From NCBI RefSeq assembly GCF_009727155.1, contig NZ_WNWM01000002.1, positions 6,696,001-6,760,000 on the forward strand: 64,000 nucleotides of DNA. Direction: 5' to 3'. Position numbers and translations under genes: made by a program. The notes under the pieces were generated by a model. The model made no database searches and was not told the DNA's origin. It saw nothing but the letters and a program-made list of their open reading frames with translations. The DNA is from Pseudoduganella dura. Lineage in GTDB: Bacteria; Pseudomonadota; Gammaproteobacteria; Burkholderiales; Burkholderiaceae_D. Positions 63,120 through 64,000 of this stretch are shown piece by piece. Numbering within the stretch: position 1 is the stretch's first letter; the number at the start of each line of letters is the position of its first letter.

Positions 63120-64000
63120 CCGCCGCTCCGTTGCAGCGCCCTGCTGCGGGCATAACAGAACGGCGCGACGATGGCCAGCACCGTCAGCAGCAGCACGATC
63201 GACGCGGCCGACGCCAGGCCCACGTTGGCGCGGCCGAACAGGTAATCCATGATGAACTTGGCGGGCACCTCGCTGGCCGTGCCGGGGCCGCCCTGGGTCA
63301 TGGCCACCACGGCGTCGAACAGCTTCACCACCATCACGAACAGCAGGATGAACGCGGTCGACAGCGACGGCCACAGCATCGGCAGCACGATCGACAGGTA
63401 GACGCGCCACTTCGGGATGCCGTCGATGCGCGCCGCCTTCCAAAGTTCGGCGTCGATGCCGCGCAGGCCGGACAGCAGCAGCGCCATCACCAGCCCCGAG
63501 GCCTGCCACACGGTGGCGATGACGACCGTGTACAGCACGGTTTCCTGCCGCACGATCCAGTCGAACGTGAAGCCGCCGAAGCCCAGCCGCCGCGCCACGC
63601 CCTGGATGCCCAGTTCGGGGTTCAGTATCCATTGCCACACCAGGCCCGTGGCCACGAACGACATCGCATACGGATACAGGAACACCGTGCGCAGCGCGCC
63701 TTCGCCGGCCACCTGCTGGTCGATGAACACGGCCAGCAGGAAGCCGAGCACCAGGCAGGCGGCGATGAACAGCAGGGCATAGACGGCCAGGTTCTGCAGC
63801 GACAGCAGCCAGCGCGCATTGCGGAACAGGCGCTCGTACTGGCCCAGGCCGACGAAGTCGCCGGTCGGGAAGATCCGCGCCGACGACAGCGATACGCGCG
63901 CCGTCCACAGGAACGTCAGCACATAGGCGCCCAGCGCGGTGAGCGCCATCGGCAGCAGGGCAAGATACGCCGGGAAGGACGCCAACCCGCACGCCGCGCG
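63116..64000 (-). CDS. Sugar ABC transporter permease (MalF/UgpA type), partial
   Basis: The frame is open to the window end, so the N terminus may lie beyond base 64000; a TTG at 63985 is the only in-window start. At least 289 residues with six helices are visible. The EAA loop is KAARIDGIPKWRVYLSIVLPMLWPSLSTA and the family start-like region FPAYLALLPMALTALGAYVLTFLW is near the edge. The binding-protein gene is expected further upstream. The extra loop LSSARIFPTGDFVGLGQYERLF is typical of CUT1 MalF/UgpA proteins. Confidence 0.88.
   Translation of the reverse strand, partial: RAACGLASFPAYLALLPMALTALGAYVLTFLWTARVSLSSARIFPTGDFVGLGQYERLFRNARWLLSLQNLAVYALLFIAACLVLGFLLAVFIDQQVAGEGALRTVFLYPYAMSFVATGLVWQWILNPELGIQGVARRLGFGGFTFDWIVRQETVLYTVVIATVWQASGLVMALLLSGLRGIDAELWKAARIDGIPKWRVYLSIVLPMLWPSLSTAFILLFVMVVKLFDAVVAMTQGGPGTASEVPAKFIMDYLFGRANVGLASAASIVLLLTVLAIVAPFCYARSRALQRSGG

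Overview
The window is high-GC, densely coded DNA from a Gram-negative bacterium, most likely a betaproteobacterium of the Oxalobacteraceae (Massilia/Duganella type). This rests on gene content and order (rpfE-recJ, lol-tatD-comEC, prfB-lysS, mfd-serB), a PEP-CTERM protein, a TonB-dependent receptor of the polysaccharide-uptake kind and several secreted plant-polysaccharide enzymes. The species assignment is an inference; the gene families are read from the sequence.

Layout. 1-414: the end of a lectin-tailed secreted protein, then a chagasin-type protease inhibitor. 652-1278: Mn-type superoxide dismutase. 1545-5224: a GntR/FCD regulator with two palindromic operators and a three-gene ABC importer of the NMT1/taurine type. 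5331-11866: a pectin/hemicellulose locus with a GH43 enzyme (preceded by a tiny leader ORF), a GH28 polygalacturonase and a convergent TonB receptor; a 161-bp palindromic MITE sits exactly at the GH28 stop codon. 12183-20406: comEC, a secreted alpha/beta hydrolase, tatD, lolD and two very similar LolC/E permeases in tandem. 20541-23330: rpfE-like gene and recJ.

23386-33112 looks like an accessory block lying between recJ and prfB, genes that are neighbours in many proteobacteria. It holds a Xre-RES toxin-antitoxin pair, DUF2288 and DUF817 genes, a Sel1-repeat protein, a lipoprotein CpdB, a secreted protein of unknown function with a small membrane partner, a PEP-CTERM protein, a PL10 pectate lyase and a complete IS1595-family element with an 8-bp target duplication. 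33217-36573: prfB (with its programmed +1 frameshift), a HAD phosphatase and lysS, closed by a strong terminator.

36639-46912: short repeats, a second GH43 enzyme behind a compound LacI-type operator, ppnN, a POT peptide transporter, glpD, a small membrane protein, PBP1A and a PP2C phosphatase. 47156-49238: an unrecognised seven-helix membrane protein with an internal twin-arginine-like segment, followed at once by a fragment of a tRNA or tmRNA 3' end. 49375-60992: mfd-serB, a class III CoA-transferase, TspO, a small cytochrome c, two small proteins, a di-heme cytochrome, metC and rimO. 61145-64000: a sugar ABC importer (ATPase plus two permeases, the last cut by the window end).

The recurring theme is breakdown and uptake of plant cell-wall polysaccharide: two GH43, one GH28, one PL10, one large TonB receptor and a sugar ABC system, several with LacI-like palindromes in front. 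The most unusual items are the palindromic MITE, the compound operator before the second GH43, the orphan membrane protein next to a tRNA-like scar, and the lineage-specific duplication of the Lol permease.
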